A stretch of DNA of 64,000 bases from Butyrivibrio sp. AC2005 (lineage in GTDB: Bacteria; Bacillota; Clostridia; Lachnospirales; Lachnospiraceae): assembly GCF_000424145.1 (NCBI RefSeq), contig NZ_AUJI01000009.1:250191-314190 (forward strand). Reading direction: 5' to 3'. Below, in pieces: positions 18,280-28,084 of the stretch (positions are counted from its first letter, which is position 1; each line of letters begins with the position of its first letter). Below the pieces are notes generated by a model. It had not been told where the DNA came from and made no database searches. It worked only from the letters and a program-made list of their open reading frames with translations. Position numbers and translations under genes: made by a program.

Positions 18280-18308
18280 TTGCATAGAATAAAAAAATGA
18301 TATATAGT
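18280..18308 (+). promoter_or_regulatory. S10 operon promoter
   Basis: TTGCAT at 18280-18285, a 17-nt spacer and TATAGT at 18303-18308 make a strong sigma-A promoter. The predicted start near 18315 leaves a leader of about 265 nt before rpsJ. Confidence 0.75.
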
Positions 18309-18314
18309 AACACA

Positions 18315-18579
18315 TGCTGTGACATGATAGCTGTGAAGCGTGAGGTTGCTGTCTTATCCAGTGAGACAGGTTTTCCGTGGAGCGAATGTCAAGAGACCTT
18401 ATGGTCAGACAATCTGACGACAAGTCACTGTACAAACAATATGTCTGTAAGCTTAGCGAGCAGAAACGACGTGTGAAAGAGATTGGTTAAATTTGAGTCC
18501 ATGACACACACGGGAGAGTGTACAGTCACCGCTTGTCGTACTTATCTAATTAAAGTGCGAAAAGGAGGCGACTTTTTTT
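18315..18579 (+). ncRNA. Structured leader of the S10 ribosomal protein operon
   Basis: Between the promoter and rpsJ no protein is encoded, but pairing is dense. GTCAGA/TCTGAC (18404-18418) is a perfect hairpin with a 3-nt loop. GACAAG (18419-18424) and TGTACA (18429-18434) pair with CTTGTC (18532-18537) and TGTACA (18519-18524) across an internal loop, closing a ~120-nt domain that contains further GTGTG/CACAC complementarity. S10 operons are commonly autoregulated by L4 binding their leader; that this leader does so is inference. Confidence 0.6.
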
Positions 18580-18891
18580 ATGGCAAATCAGGTAATGAGA
18601 ATTACACTTAAGGCGTATGATCATCAGCTCGTAGATGCTTCTGCAAAGAAGATCATCGAGACAGTTAAGAAGAACGGATCTCAGGTTTCCGGACCTGTAC
18701 CGCTTCCTACAAAAAAGGAAGTAGTAACAATCCTTCGTGCTGTACATAAGTACAAGGATTCCAGAGAGCAGTTCGAGCAGAGAACTCACAAGAGACTGAT
18801 TGATATCATCACACCTACACCTAAGACAGTTGAGGCTCTTCAGAGATTAGAGATGCCCGCAGGTGTAAACATCAACATCAAGATGAAATAA
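18580..18891 (+). CDS. rpsJ: 30S ribosomal protein S10
   Basis: 103 residues, full length, with the extended loop sequence around [10 protein letters not shown] that reaches into the 30S head and the conserved C-terminal [15 protein letters not shown]10 also serves as NusE in antitermination complexes. AAAAGGAGG lies upstream. First gene of the S10 operon, followed by a 146-nt spacer before rplC that has no ORF. Confidence 0.98.
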   Translation: MANQVMRITLKAYDHQLVDASAKKIIETVKKNGSQVSGPVPLPTKKEVVTILRAVHKYKDSREQFEQRTHKRLIDIITPTPKTVEALQRLEMPAGVNINIKMK

Positions 18892-19037
18892 TTCATCGGT
18901 AACTAATGTAAACCTCTACTAGTATGATGCGAGACGCATGATGCCGTGATACTGGAGAGTTGTTTGAAAAGAACAATTGAAGCGACATTGCGAACGATTT
19001 AAGCATCCGCTGTAGATGTAATAAGGAGGTAAATACA

Positions 19038-19721
19038 ATGAAGAAGGCTATCTTAGCTACGAAGGTCGGTATGACACAGATCTTCAACGAAGACGGTTCA
19101 CTTGTACCTGTAACAGTTCTTCAGGCTGGTCCCTGTGTAGTAACACAGATCAAGACAGTTGAGAACGATGGTTACAGCGCAGTTCAGGTTGGCTATGTTG
19201 ATAAGAAAGAAAAGATCATCAACAGAGACAAGAACGGCAAGAAGACAATCGTACATGCACATGGTGTAAACAAGGCTCAGCAGGGTCACTTCAAGAAGGC
19301 AGGCGTATCCTGCAAGAGATTCGTTCGCGAGTTCAGATTTGAGAACGCATCTGAGTATGAGCTTGGAAGTGAGATTAAGGCAGACATCTTCGCCGCTGGT
19401 GACAAGATCGATGCAACTGCAACATCAAAAGGTAAGGGATTCCAGGGCGCTATCAAGAAGAATGGTCAGCACAGAGGACCTATGGCCCATGGTTCAAAGT
19501 TCCACCGTCATCAGGGTTCTAACGGATCCAGTTCAGATCCGAGCCGTGTATTCAAGGGAAAAGGAATGCCTGGTCACATGGGTTGCGTAAAGGTAACAGT
19601 TCAGAATCTTGAAGTTGTTCGTGTAGATGCTGATAAGAATCTGATCCTTGTTAAGGGCGCAGTACCCGGACCTAAGAAGGGACTTGTAACAATCAAGGAA
19701 ACCACAAAGGTTGAGGCATAA
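19038..19721 (+). CDS. rplC: 50S ribosomal protein L3
   Basis: 227 residues; begins [16 protein letters not shown] and contains the conserved central stretch [10 protein letters not shown]...[15 protein letters not shown] that reaches the peptidyl transferase region. Length is slightly above the 209 of Bacillus, with a small insertion near 85-105. AAGGAGG at 19022 supports the ATG. Confidence 0.98.
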   Translation: MKKAILATKVGMTQIFNEDGSLVPVTVLQAGPCVVTQIKTVENDGYSAVQVGYVDKKEKIINRDKNGKKTIVHAHGVNKAQQGHFKKAGVSCKRFVREFRFENASEYELGSEIKADIFAAGDKIDATATSKGKGFQGAIKKNGQHRGPMAHGSKFHRHQGSNGSSSDPSRVFKGKGMPGHMGCVKVTVQNLEVVRVDADKNLILVKGAVPGPKKGLVTIKETTKVEA

Positions 19722-19747
19722 CTTTTCACGAAAGGAGGAACATACAG

Positions 19748-20371
19748 ATGGCTAACGTATCTGTTTATAATATGGAAGGCAAAGAAGTTGGCAGCATAGA
19801 GCTTAATGATGCCATTTTCGGAGTTGAAGTTAATGAACATCTCGTACATCTTGCAATTGTTCAGCAGCTTGCTAACAATCGTCAGGGTACACAGAAGGCA
19901 AAGACACGTTCCGAAGTTAGCGGAGGTGGTCGTAAGCCTTGGAGACAGAAGGGAACCGGTCATGCAAGACAGGGTTCAACAAGATCTCCTCAGTGGACAG
20001 GCGGCGGTGTAGTATTCGCTCCCGTTCCGAGAGATTACTCTTTCAAAATGAACCAGAAGGAGAAGAGAGCAGCTCTTAAGTCTGCACTTACAGATAAGGT
20101 TCAGAACAACAAGCTTATCGTTCTTGACGAGCTTAAGATGGATGAGTTTAAGACAAAGAAGTTTGCAGAGGTTATGAACAACCTCAAGGCTACTCGCAAG
20201 GCACTTGTTGTTGTTGCTGAGAACGATGAGAAGGTTGTTAAGTCTGCAAAGAACCTCGCTGAGGTTAAGACAGCGCTTACAAACACAATCAATGTATACG
20301 ATATCGTAAACGCTCATACACTCGTTCTTACAAAGGACGCAGTTTCAAAGATTGAGGAGGTGTATGCATAA
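19748..20371 (+). CDS. rplD: 50S ribosomal protein L4
   Basis: 207 residues with the exit-tunnel loop (RSEVSGGGRKPWRQKGTGHARQGS..., WTGGGVVF) intact. L4 is the usual autogenous repressor of S10 operons, which fits the structured leader at 18315-18579. It overlaps rplW by one base (TAATG). Confidence 0.98.
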   Translation: MANVSVYNMEGKEVGSIELNDAIFGVEVNEHLVHLAIVQQLANNRQGTQKAKTRSEVSGGGRKPWRQKGTGHARQGSTRSPQWTGGGVVFAPVPRDYSFKMNQKEKRAALKSALTDKVQNNKLIVLDELKMDEFKTKKFAEVMNNLKATRKALVVVAENDEKVVKSAKNLAEVKTALTNTINVYDIVNAHTLVLTKDAVSKIEEVYA

Positions 20372-20670
20372 TGGCAGCATTACAGTATTATGACGTAATC
20401 CTTGAGCCTGTGCTCACAGAGAAGAGCATGAACGCTATGGGTGAGAAAAAGTACACTTTCTTCGTTCATCCTGAAGCTAACAAGACTCAGATAAAGGAAG
20501 CAGTTGAGAAGATGTTCGAAGGCGCTAAGGTTTCTAAAGTAAACACACTTAACGCAAACGGCAAGCTTAAGAGACGCGGAATGACCTACGGCAGAACAGC
20601 TAAGATCAAGAAGGCAATCGTACAGCTTACAGCTGATAGCAAGGACATCGAGATTTTCCAGGGACTTTGA
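20371..20670 (+). CDS. rplW: 50S ribosomal protein L23
   Basis: 99 residues, full length; EPVLTEKSM at the N-terminus and the VNTLNANGKLKRRG loop are diagnostic. L23 sits at the tunnel exit and docks SRP and trigger factor. The ATG overlaps the rplD stop by one base, implying translational coupling. Confidence 0.98.
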   Translation: MAALQYYDVILEPVLTEKSMNAMGEKKYTFFVHPEANKTQIKEAVEKMFEGAKVSKVNTLNANGKLKRRGMTYGRTAKIKKAIVQLTADSKDIEIFQGL

Positions 20671-20758
20671 TAATAACTAATTAACTATACGCACAGGATC
20701 AATACAAAGTCCGGATCCGGGTTTATAACCGTGCGTGATATCAAAAAAGGAGATTATC

Positions 20759-21601
20759 ATGGGAATTAAGAAATACGGCCCATATACACCGTCCAGAAGA
20801 AACATGACAGGTTCTGATTTCTCAGAAATCACAAAGAAGACTCCTGAGAAGAGCCTCCTTGTTTCAAAGAATTCAATCGCTGGACGTAACAACCAGGGTA
20901 AAATTACTGTAAGACATCGCGGTGGCGGTGGAAGAAGAAAATACAGAATCATCGACTTCAAGCGTTATAAAGATGAGTGCACAGCAAAGGTTATCGGTAT
21001 CGAGTACGATCCTAACAGAACTGCAAACATCGCACTGCTTGAGTATGAGGATGGCACAAAGGCTTACATCCTTGCTCCTCAGGGACTTAAGGATGGCATG
21101 ACAATCATGAATGGTCCTGATGCGGAAGTTCGTATCGGTAACTGCCTCCCTCTTGCAAACATTCCTGTCGGTGAAAGCGTACACAACATCGAGCTTTATC
21201 CCGGTAGAGGCGGTCAGCTTGTTCGTTCAGCTGGTAACTCTGCACAGCTCATGGCTAAGGAAGGTAAGTATGCAACACTTCGTCTTCCTTCAGGCGAAAT
21301 GAGACTTGTTCCGATCGAGTGTCGTGCAACAATCGGTACAGTAGGTAACATTGATCATAACCTTATCAACATCGGTAAAGCTGGTCGTAAGCGTCACATG
21401 GGCATCCGTCCTACAGTTCGTGGATCAGTTATGAACCCGAATGATCACCCGCATGGTGGTGGTGAGGGTAGAGCACCTATCGGTCGTCCCGGCCCGTGCA
21501 CTCCTTGGGGTAAGCCTGCTCTTGGTTACAAGACACGTAAGAAGAAAAAGGCTTCTAACAAGATGATCATCAGAAGAAGAGACGGTAAGGCAATCAAGTA
21601 A
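20759..21601 (+). CDS. rplB: 50S ribosomal protein L2
   Basis: 280 residues, with [20 protein letters not shown] near the N-terminus and the [14 protein letters not shown] region that surrounds the conserved His of the peptidyl transferase centre. The C-terminal tail is Lys/Arg rich. AAAAAAGGAG precedes ATG 20759; an in-frame GTG at 20735 would add eight residues without a site and is rejected. Confidence 0.98.
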   Translation: MGIKKYGPYTPSRRNMTGSDFSEITKKTPEKSLLVSKNSIAGRNNQGKITVRHRGGGGRRKYRIIDFKRYKDECTAKVIGIEYDPNRTANIALLEYEDGTKAYILAPQGLKDGMTIMNGPDAEVRIGNCLPLANIPVGESVHNIELYPGRGGQLVRSAGNSAQLMAKEGKYATLRLPSGEMRLVPIECRATIGTVGNIDHNLINIGKAGRKRHMGIRPTVRGSVMNPNDHPHGGGEGRAPIGRPGPCTPWGKPALGYKTRKKKKASNKMIIRRRDGKAIK

Positions 21602-21634
21602 TTGATGCCAGGTTGATAGAAAAGGAGAATGACA

Positions 21635-21919
21635 ATGTCAAGATCACTTAAAAAGGGACCTTTCGCAGATGCAAGTCTTCTTAAGAAGATTGATGCAATG
21701 AATGCAGAGAATCAGAAGCAAATCGTTAAGACATGGTCCCGTCGTTCCACGATTTTCCCTTCCTTCGTTGGACACACAATCGCTGTTCATGACGGAAGAA
21801 AGCATATTCCGGTATATGTAACGGAAGATATGGTTGGTCACAAGCTTGGTGAGTTTGTTCCTACAAGAACCTACAGAGGTCATGCAGGAGCTACCGAGAA
21901 GAAGGGCGGAGTTCGCTAA
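21635..21919 (+). CDS. rpsS: 30S ribosomal protein S19
   Basis: 94 residues, [18 protein letters not shown] at the N-terminus and [17 protein letters not shown] at the C-terminus. AAGGAG at 21622-21627 is 7 nt from ATG 21635 but 1 nt from ATG 21629, so 21635 is the start. S19 binds S13 in the 30S head. Confidence 0.97.
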   Translation: MSRSLKKGPFADASLLKKIDAMNAENQKQIVKTWSRRSTIFPSFVGHTIAVHDGRKHIPVYVTEDMVGHKLGEFVPTRTYRGHAGATEKKGGVR

Positions 21920-21959
21920 GTCCTGTGACTTGGTTCAACATTGAAAGGAGGTTAAATCT

Positions 21960-22346
21960 ATGGCAACAGCACATAGATCTCAAGTAAAGAGAGAGAGAAA
22001 TGCTCAGAAGGATACAAGACCTTCAGCAAAATTATCTTACGCAAGAATCCCTGTTCAGAAGGCATGCTTCGTAATGGATGCTATCAGGGGTAAGGACGTT
22101 GAGACAGCACTTGCTATCCTGGAGTACAATCCGAGATACGCTTCCAGCGTTATTTATAAGTTACTTAATTCTGCAATCGCAAATGCTGAGAACAACAACG
22201 GCATGAACAGAGCTAATCTGTACATTGCAGAGTGCAATGCAAGCAATGGCCCGATTATGAAGAGAATTCAGCCTAGAGCTCAGGGTAGAGCTTACAGAAT
22301 TCAGAAGAGATTAAGCCATTTGACTGTAATTCTGGATGAGAGATAA
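21960..22346 (+). CDS. rplV: 50S ribosomal protein L22
   Basis: 128 residues with the family-typical [23 protein letters not shown] segment and the beta-hairpin ([13 protein letters not shown]) that lines the nascent-peptide tunnel and is the usual site of macrolide-resistance changes; no anomaly is seen here. AAAGGAGG is well placed. Confidence 0.98.
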   Translation: MATAHRSQVKRERNAQKDTRPSAKLSYARIPVQKACFVMDAIRGKDVETALAILEYNPRYASSVIYKLLNSAIANAENNNGMNRANLYIAECNASNGPIMKRIQPRAQGRAYRIQKRLSHLTVILDER

Positions 22347-22366
22347 GAAAGGAGAAAGTAAGTTCA

Positions 22367-23038
22367 ATGGGACAGAAAGTTAATCCTCATGGCCTCAGAG
22401 TCGGCATCATTGCAGATTGGGATTCCAAATGGTATGCAGAGAATGACGAGTTTGCAGACAATCTTGTTGAAGATTACAAGATCAGAAAGTTTCTGAAGAA
22501 GAAGCTTTACGCTGCTGGTATCTCAAAGATCGAGATCGAGAGAGCATCTGACCGCGTTAAGGTAATCGTTTATACAGCAAAGCCCGGATTCGTAATCGGT
22601 AAGGGTGGCGCAGAAATCGAAGTTACAAAGAAAGAGCTTTCAAAGCTTACAGATAAGAAAGTTCTTGTAGATATCAAAGAAATCAAGAAGCCCGATAAGG
22701 ACGCTCAGCTTGTTGCAGAGAACATTGCACAGCAGCTTGAGAATCGTGTATCTTTCCGTCGTGCTATGAAGTCATGCATGAGCAGAACAATGAAGACAGA
22801 TGCACAGGGTATCAAGGCTTGCTGCAGTGGCCGTCTTGGTGGTGCTGATATCGCTCGTAGCGAGTTCTACAGCGAGGGAACAATCCCGCTTCAGACACTT
22901 AGAGCAGATATTGATTATGGATTTGCTGAGGCAGATACAACCTATGGTAAGGTTGGTGTTAAGGTATGGATCTATAAGGGTGAAGTACTTCCTACTAAAG
23001 CATCCGGGAATTCAGATAAGGAAGGGAGCGATAAATAA
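22367..23038 (+). CDS. rpsC: 30S ribosomal protein S3
   Basis: 223 residues: [15 protein letters not shown]-terminus, KH domain with [14 protein letters not shown], and the C-terminal domain with [12 protein letters not shown]. The extreme C-terminus is short and acidic/polar. S3 forms part of the mRNA entry helicase. Its stop overlaps the rplP start by one base. Confidence 0.98.
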   Translation: MGQKVNPHGLRVGIIADWDSKWYAENDEFADNLVEDYKIRKFLKKKLYAAGISKIEIERASDRVKVIVYTAKPGFVIGKGGAEIEVTKKELSKLTDKKVLVDIKEIKKPDKDAQLVAENIAQQLENRVSFRRAMKSCMSRTMKTDAQGIKACCSGRLGGADIARSEFYSEGTIPLQTLRADIDYGFAEADTTYGKVGVKVWIYKGEVLPTKASGNSDKEGSDK

Positions 23039-23475
23039 TGTTAATGCCGAAGAGAGTAAAGCATCGTAAGCAGTTCCGCGGTTCTATGGCTGGTAAGGCT
23101 ACACGTGGTAACAATATTGCATACGGTGAGTATGGAATAGTAGCGCTTGAGCCCTGCTGGATTCGTTCAAATCAGATCGAGGCAGCCCGTGTCGCTATGA
23201 CTCGTTTCATCAAGCGTGGTGGTCAGGTTTGGATCAAGATTTTCCCTGACAAGCCTGTTACAGCAAAGCCTGCTGAAACTCGTATGGGTTCCGGTAAGGG
23301 TTCTGTAGATTACTGGGTAGCAGTTGTTAAGCCTGGACGTGTAATGTTTGAAATCGGCGGAGTCGATGAAGAAGTTGCAAGAGAAGCACTTCGTCTTGCA
23401 ACACACAAACTTCCTTGCAAGTGCAAGATCGTTTCAAAGGCTGATTTGGAAGGCGGTGCATCCAATGAAAACTAA
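23038..23475 (+). CDS. rplP: 50S ribosomal protein L16
   Basis: 145 residues beginning [15 protein letters not shown], with the conserved [13 protein letters not shown] and [18 protein letters not shown] segments. L16 helps position the A-site tRNA. It overlaps rpsC by 1 nt and rpmC by 11 nt. Confidence 0.98.
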   Translation: MLMPKRVKHRKQFRGSMAGKATRGNNIAYGEYGIVALEPCWIRSNQIEAARVAMTRFIKRGGQVWIKIFPDKPVTAKPAETRMGSGKGSVDYWVAVVKPGRVMFEIGGVDEEVAREALRLATHKLPCKCKIVSKADLEGGASNEN

Positions 23476-23671
23476 TAAATATGTAGAAGAGCTGAAAGCT
23501 AAGTCTGCTGAGGAACTCAGCCAGGAGCTTGTATCAGCTAAAAAGGAACTTTTTAATCTGAGATTCCAGAACGCAACTAACCAGCTGGACAACACAGCAA
23601 GAATTAAAGAGGTTAGAAAGAACATTGCTAGAATTCAGACTGTGATCACTCAGAAAGCAGCACAGTAATTG
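23465..23671 (+). CDS. rpmC: 50S ribosomal protein L29
   Basis: From ATG 23465 the product is 67 residues ([20 protein letters not shown]...), two long helices as in all L29. The frame is open further upstream inside rplP, but homology begins here and GGAAGGCGG lies just upstream. Overlap with the rplP end is 11 nt. The last codon is followed by TAA at 23666-23668. Confidence 0.93.
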
Positions 23672-23692
23672 GAATCCTGAAAGGAGTATATC

Positions 23693-23947
23693 GTGGAAAG
23701 AAATTTAAGAAAAACGCGTGTTGGTAAAGTAACAAGCGATAAGATGGATAAGACCATCGTTGTTTCCATCGAAGATCATGTAAAGCATCCTCTTTACAAG
23801 AAGATCGTAAAAAGAACCTATAAGCTGAAGGCTCATGATGAGAACAATGAGTGCCGTATAGGTGATACAGTCAAGGTTATGGAAACAAGACCGATCTCTA
23901 AAGATAAGAGATGGAGACTGGTTCAGATTATTGAGCGTGCTAAGTAA
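23693..23947 (+). CDS. rpsQ: 30S ribosomal protein S17
   Basis: 84 residues of OB fold with [18 protein letters not shown] and the conserved [21 protein letters not shown]. The start is GTG, 7 nt after AAAGGAG, a rarer start codon among these ribosomal genes. Confidence 0.97.
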   Translation: MERNLRKTRVGKVTSDKMDKTIVVSIEDHVKHPLYKKIVKRTYKLKAHDENNECRIGDTVKVMETRPISKDKRWRLVQIIERAK

Positions 23948-23980
23948 TTAGCTGATAGTTGATTATAAAGGAGAAATAAC

Positions 23981-24349
23981 ATGATTCAGCAGGAAAGCAG
24001 ACTTAGAGTTGCTGATAACACTGGTGCAAAAGAGCTTTTGACAATTCGTGTTATGGGCGGTTCTACAAGAAGATATGCGAGAATCGGCGATGTAGTTGTT
24101 GCTTCGGTTAAAGAAGCAACACCAGGCGGCGTTGTAAAGAAGGGTGATGTTGTTAAGGCAGTTGTAGTACGTACTGTTAAAGAGACTCGCCGTAAGGATG
24201 GTTCTTACATCCGTTTCGATGAGAACGCAGCTGTTATCATCAACGATGAAGGTAACCCGAAGGGAACTCGTATTTTTGGACCCGTTGCAAGAGAGCTTCG
24301 TGACAAGAAGTACATGAAGATTCTTTCTCTCGCTCCGGAAGTATTATAA
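23981..24349 (+). CDS. rplN: 50S ribosomal protein L14
   Basis: 122 residues, exactly family length: [27 protein letters not shown] and the C-terminal [32 protein letters not shown] precedes the ATG. First gene of the spc-type section, where S8 often controls expression; no clear S8-like site is evident here. Confidence 0.98.
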   Translation: MIQQESRLRVADNTGAKELLTIRVMGGSTRRYARIGDVVVASVKEATPGGVVKKGDVVKAVVVRTVKETRRKDGSYIRFDENAAVIINDEGNPKGTRIFGPVARELRDKKYMKILSLAPEVL

Positions 24350-24360
24350 GGAGGCACCGA

Positions 24361-24672
24361 ATGTCTACAAGTAAGATTAAAAAGGGCGATACTGTAAAGG
24401 TTATCGCTGGTAAGAGCAAAGATAAAGAAGGCAAGGTACTCTCCGTTGACACAAAGAATGGTAAGGTAGTAGTTGAAGGCGCTAACATGATCACAAAGCA
24501 CACAAAGCCTTCAGCATCCAACCCCAACGGTGGTATCATTCAGCAGGAAGCTCCCATGGACATCTCCAACGTTATGTATGTTCACAAGGGAAAGGCAACA
24601 CGTGTTGGTTTCAAGGTTGAGGACGGTAAGAAAGTCCGCATCGCTAAGTCAACCGGTGATGTCATTGACTGA
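24361..24672 (+). CDS. rplX: 50S ribosomal protein L24
   Basis: 103 residues with the KOW motif (KKGDTVKVIAGKSKDKEGKVL) and GANMITKHTKPS. Separated from rplN by only 11 nt carrying AAGGAGG. L24 is an assembly initiator of the 50S subunit. Confidence 0.98.
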   Translation: MSTSKIKKGDTVKVIAGKSKDKEGKVLSVDTKNGKVVVEGANMITKHTKPSASNPNGGIIQQEAPMDISNVMYVHKGKATRVGFKVEDGKKVRIAKSTGDVID

Positions 24673-24694
24673 TAAGGAAAGGAGGTAAGGAGCT

Positions 24695-25234
24695 TTGAGT
24701 AGATATAAGGATTTATACAAAGACGAGATCGTGAGCGCTATGACAAAGAAGTTCGGTTATAAGAATGTTATGGAAGTTCCGAAGCTCGATAAGATCGTAA
24801 TCAATATGGCTGTAGGAGAAGCTAAGGAGAACGCTAAGGTTCTTGAGAACGCTGCAAACGATATGCAGATCATCTCCGGTCAGAAGCCTGTTTATACAAA
24901 GGCTAAGAAGTCCATCGCTAACTTCAAGATAAGAGAGGGTATGCCGATCGGATGTAAAGTAACTCTTCGTGGTGAGAAGATGTACGAGTTCATGGATCGC
25001 CTCGTTAACCTTGCACTTCCTCGTGTCCGCGACTTCCGTGGTGTTAACCCGAACGCATTTGATGGCAGAGGAAACTATGCTCTTGGTATCAAAGAGCAGC
25101 TCATCTTCCCTGAGATCGAGTATGATAAGGTAGATAAGACAAGAGGTATGGATATCATCTTCACAACAACTGCCAAGACTGATGAAGAGGCTCGTGAACT
25201 TTTAACACTCTTCAACATGCCTTTCGCTAAGTAA
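24695..25234 (+). CDS. rplE: 50S ribosomal protein L5
   Basis: 179 residues: [39 protein letters not shown], and [21 protein letters not shown]. Start codon is TTG, with AAAGGAGG at 24678-24685 upstream, followed by [12 protein letters not shown] as in Bacillus-type L5. L5 binds 5S rRNA and contacts P-site tRNA. Confidence 0.97.
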   Translation: MSRYKDLYKDEIVSAMTKKFGYKNVMEVPKLDKIVINMAVGEAKENAKVLENAANDMQIISGQKPVYTKAKKSIANFKIREGMPIGCKVTLRGEKMYEFMDRLVNLALPRVRDFRGVNPNAFDGRGNYALGIKEQLIFPEIEYDKVDKTRGMDIIFTTTAKTDEEARELLTLFNMPFAK

Positions 25235-25253
25235 TTAAGGAGGAATCGAACAC

Positions 25254-25439
25254 ATGGCTAAATTATCCATGAAGGTAAAGCAGCAGATGAAACCTAAGTT
25301 TTCTACACGTGCATACAACCGTTGCAGAATCTGCGGTCGTCCCCATGCTTATCTTAGAAAGTACGGAATTTGCAGAATTTGTTTCCGTGAGTTAGCTTAC
25401 AAGGGTGAGATCCCCGGTGTACGTAAGGCTAGTTGGTAA
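25254..25439 (+). CDS. rpsZ: 30S ribosomal protein S14, zinc-binding type Z
   Basis: 61 residues with CRICGR and CRICFR, the two CxxC pairs that bind zinc and define the short S14 form, as opposed to the ~89-residue zinc-free paralog. AAGGAGG lies upstream. An 85-nt spacer to rpsH contains a small CTGTGC/GCACAG hairpin. Confidence 0.97.
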   Translation: MAKLSMKVKQQMKPKFSTRAYNRCRICGRPHAYLRKYGICRICFRELAYKGEIPGVRKASW

Positions 25440-25524
25440 TAAAAAACATTGCGGCTTCGTGTCTCTGTGCATACAGGCACAGTAAGGCGGAGCAATAATA
25501 GAAAATTAAGGAGGCTTTTTCAAA

Positions 25525-25926
25525 ATGGCAATGAATGATCCTATTGCAGATATGCTTACAAGAATTCGTAATGCGAACACTGCAAAGCATGATACAGTTG
25601 ACGTTCCTTCTTCAAAGATGAAGCTTGCTATCGCAAACATTCTTCTTGACGAAGGTTATATTAAGAAACTTGATGTTGTTGAAGAGAATGGTTTCAAGAA
25701 CCTTCACATCACACTTAAGTACGGTGCTGACAGAAATGATAAGGTTATCACCGGTCTGAAGAGAATTTCCAAGCCTGGTCTTCGTGTATACGCAGGCAGA
25801 GATGAGCTCCCGAGAGTACTTGGTGGTCTCGGAATCGCTATCATTTCTACAAACCAGGGTGTTGTAACTGATAAAAAAGCAAGAGAGCTCCAGGTTGGTG
25901 GTGAAGTTCTTGCATTTGTATGGTAA
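25525..25926 (+). CDS. rpsH: 30S ribosomal protein S8
   Basis: 133 residues; begins [16 protein letters not shown] and ends with [16 protein letters not shown]...GGEVLAFVW, the strongly conserved C-terminus. S8 nucleates the 30S platform and is the classical repressor of spc operons. Confidence 0.98.
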   Translation: MAMNDPIADMLTRIRNANTAKHDTVDVPSSKMKLAIANILLDEGYIKKLDVVEENGFKNLHITLKYGADRNDKVITGLKRISKPGLRVYAGRDELPRVLGGLGIAIISTNQGVVTDKKARELQVGGEVLAFVW

Positions 25927-25941
25927 ATTGGAGGTACGGGC

Positions 25942-26481
25942 ATGTCACGAATTGGAAAAATGCCAATCGCAATTCCTGCTGGTGTAACAGTAGAGGTTGC
26001 AGAAAATAATAAGGTGACTGTTAAGGGTCCTAAGGGCACTCTTGAAAGAGTTTTCCCTGCTGAGATGCAGTTTGAGCAGAAAGATGGTCAGATCGAAGTT
26101 AAGAGACCTGACGATCAGAAGAAGACCAGAGCGCTTCACGGACTTTCAAGAAGTCTTCTGAATAACATGGTTGTTGGTGTTACAGATGGCTATGAGAAGA
26201 AGCTTGAAGTTAATGGTGTAGGTTACAGAGCAGCTAAGAGCGGTAATAAACTCACCTTAACCCTTGGCTATTCACATCCTATTGAACTCGATGATCCTGA
26301 AGGAATCGAGACAGTTGTAGATGGTAATGCTATTATCGTCAAGGGAATAGATAAAGAAAAGGTTGGCCAGCACGCAGCTATCATCAGAGAGAAGAGAGCT
26401 CCTGAGCCGTATAAGGGCAAGGGAATCAAGTACGCTGATGAAGTTATCCGCCGCAAGGTTGGTAAGACCGGTAAGAAGTAA
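25942..26481 (+). CDS. rplF: 50S ribosomal protein L6
   Basis: 179 residues: [24 protein letters not shown], and the C-terminal [28 protein letters not shown]. Two tandem related alpha/beta domains. GGAGG 8 nt upstream. Confidence 0.98.
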   Translation: MSRIGKMPIAIPAGVTVEVAENNKVTVKGPKGTLERVFPAEMQFEQKDGQIEVKRPDDQKKTRALHGLSRSLLNNMVVGVTDGYEKKLEVNGVGYRAAKSGNKLTLTLGYSHPIELDDPEGIETVVDGNAIIVKGIDKEKVGQHAAIIREKRAPEPYKGKGIKYADEVIRRKVGKTGKK

Positions 26482-26500
26482 GAGATAAGGAGAGTAAAAA

Positions 26501-26869
26501 ATGGTTAGTAAAGAATCCAGACAGAAAAGTCGCGAAAAGAAGCATCTGAGAATTCGCAATCGTTTCAGCGGCACTGCTGAAAGACCGCGTCTTGCAGTTT
26601 TCAGAAGTAATAATCATATGTATGCTCAGGTTATCGATGATGTTGCCGGTAAGACACTCGTTTCTGCTTCCACACTTGAGAAGGACATTAAGTCAGCTCT
26701 TAAGGTTACAGATAATGTTGAAGCCGCTGCATACGTTGGTGATGTTGTTGCTAAGAGAGCAATGGAGAAAGGTATCAAGACTGTTGTTTTCGACAGAGGC
26801 GGTTACATCTACCATGGTAAGGTAGCAGCACTGGCTGAGGCAGCCAGAAAAGCAGGCTTAGAATTCTAA
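26501..26869 (+). CDS. rplR: 50S ribosomal protein L18
   Basis: 122 residues with [20 protein letters not shown] and [26 protein letters not shown], both typical; binds 5S rRNA. Basic N-terminus ([16 protein letters not shown]). Confidence 0.98.
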   Translation: MVSKESRQKSREKKHLRIRNRFSGTAERPRLAVFRSNNHMYAQVIDDVAGKTLVSASTLEKDIKSALKVTDNVEAAAYVGDVVAKRAMEKGIKTVVFDRGGYIYHGKVAALAEAARKAGLEF

Positions 26870-26885
26870 GGAAGGGAGAAAGATA

Positions 26886-27395
26886 ATGAAGCGTACAATC
26901 GTTGATGCAAGTCAGCTTGAATTAACAGATAAAGTCGTTACCATCAAGCGAGTTACAAAGGTTGTTAAGGGTGGACGTAACATGAAGTTCACTGCACTCG
27001 TTGTTGTAGGTGACGGAAACGGTCATGTAGGTGTAGGTCTTGGAAAGTCTACTGAAATTCCGGATGCTATCCGTAAGGGTAAGGAGGATGCAACCAAGAA
27101 CCTAATCACAGTTCCGCTTGATGAGAACAACAGTATTACACATGATTTCGTTGGTAAGTTCGGTTCCGCAGAGGTTCTGCTTAAGAGATCTCCTGAAGGT
27201 ACCGGTATCATCGCTGGTGGTCCTGCTCGTTCCGTATGTGAGCTTGCCGGAATCAAGAACATTCGTACAAAGTCACTTGGTTCTAACAACAAGCAGAACG
27301 TAGTATATGCAACCATCAATGGTCTTGCAAATCTTAAGACACCGGAAGAAGTTGCTAAGAAGCGTGGTAAGTCTGTAGACGAAGTTATCGCTTAA
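26886..27395 (+). CDS. rpsE: 30S ribosomal protein S5
   Basis: 169 residues: double-stranded-RNA-binding N-domain ([32 protein letters not shown], given here in short form) and C-domain with [20 protein letters not shown]. The first two halves of that signature span about residues 20-60. Contributes to decoding accuracy. Confidence 0.97.
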   Translation: MKRTIVDASQLELTDKVVTIKRVTKVVKGGRNMKFTALVVVGDGNGHVGVGLGKSTEIPDAIRKGKEDATKNLITVPLDENNSITHDFVGKFGSAEVLLKRSPEGTGIIAGGPARSVCELAGIKNIRTKSLGSNNKQNVVYATINGLANLKTPEEVAKKRGKSVDEVIA

Positions 27396-27424
27396 TAATA
27401 GGCAGCTAGTAAAGGAGAAAATCA

Positions 27425-27628
27425 ATGGCAGCTAATAAAGAAAGTGGAAAGATGCTTAAAATCACATTGGTTAAGTCCACTATTGGTGCTGTTCCGAAGC
27501 AGGTTGCTACGGTAAAATCAATGGGATTTAAGAAGCTTAACAGCAGTGTTGAACTGCCGGATAACTCTGCAACCAGAGGTCAGATCCAGCAGATCAGACA
27601 TCTTGTTAAGGTCGAAGAACTGAACTAA
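27425..27628 (+). CDS. rpmD: 50S ribosomal protein L30
   Basis: 67 residues; KITLVKSTIGAVPKQVATV and the C-terminal RGQIQQIRHLVKVEEL. About seven residues longer at the N-terminus than the usual 60-residue form (MAANKESG-); AAAGGAG is 7 nt before this ATG, so the extension seems real. Confidence 0.96.
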   Translation: MAANKESGKMLKITLVKSTIGAVPKQVATVKSMGFKKLNSSVELPDNSATRGQIQQIRHLVKVEELN

Positions 27629-27643
27629 TAAAGGAGGAAAGTC

Positions 27644-28084
27644 ATGGAATTATCTAATTTGAGACCTGCTGAGGGTTCTGTTCAGAGTGACAATTTCAGA
27701 AGAGGCCGCGGTCATGGCTCAGGAAACGGCAAGACTGCAGGTAAGGGACACAAAGGACAGAAGGCTCGTTCAGGTGCTCCGAGACCCGGATTTGAGGGTG
27801 GACAGATGCCCCTGTTCCGTCGTCTTCCTAAGAGAGGATTTAAGAACATTAACTCTAAGAATATCGTAGCAATAAATGTAAGTTCACTTGAGCGTTTTGA
27901 CAACGACAGCGTTGTTGATATTCAGGCGCTTAAGGATAACGGCATCATCAAGCACGAGTATGATGGTGTAAAGATACTTGGAAACGGTGAATTTACCAAA
28001 AAGCTTACGGTTAAGGTAAATGCATATAGTGCATCTGCTAAGGAGAAAATCGAAGCTCTTGGGGGAACGGCAGAGGTGATTTGA
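27644..28084 (+). CDS. rplO: 50S ribosomal protein L15
   Basis: 146 residues: [14 protein letters not shown], the glycine/arginine-rich rRNA-threading N-terminus ([20 protein letters not shown]), and [18 protein letters not shown]. Its TGA overlaps the secY ATG by one base. Confidence 0.98.
   Translation: MELSNLRPAEGSVQSDNFRRGRGHGSGNGKTAGKGHKGQKARSGAPRPGFEGGQMPLFRRLPKRGFKNINSKNIVAINVSSLERFDNDSVVDIQALKDNGIIKHEYDGVKILGNGEFTKKLTVKVNAYSASAKEKIEALGGTAEVI

Noticed and set aside
22800..23069. 89-codon ORF inside rpsC
   Set aside because: It is an out-of-frame shadow of the conserved S3 and L16 genes.
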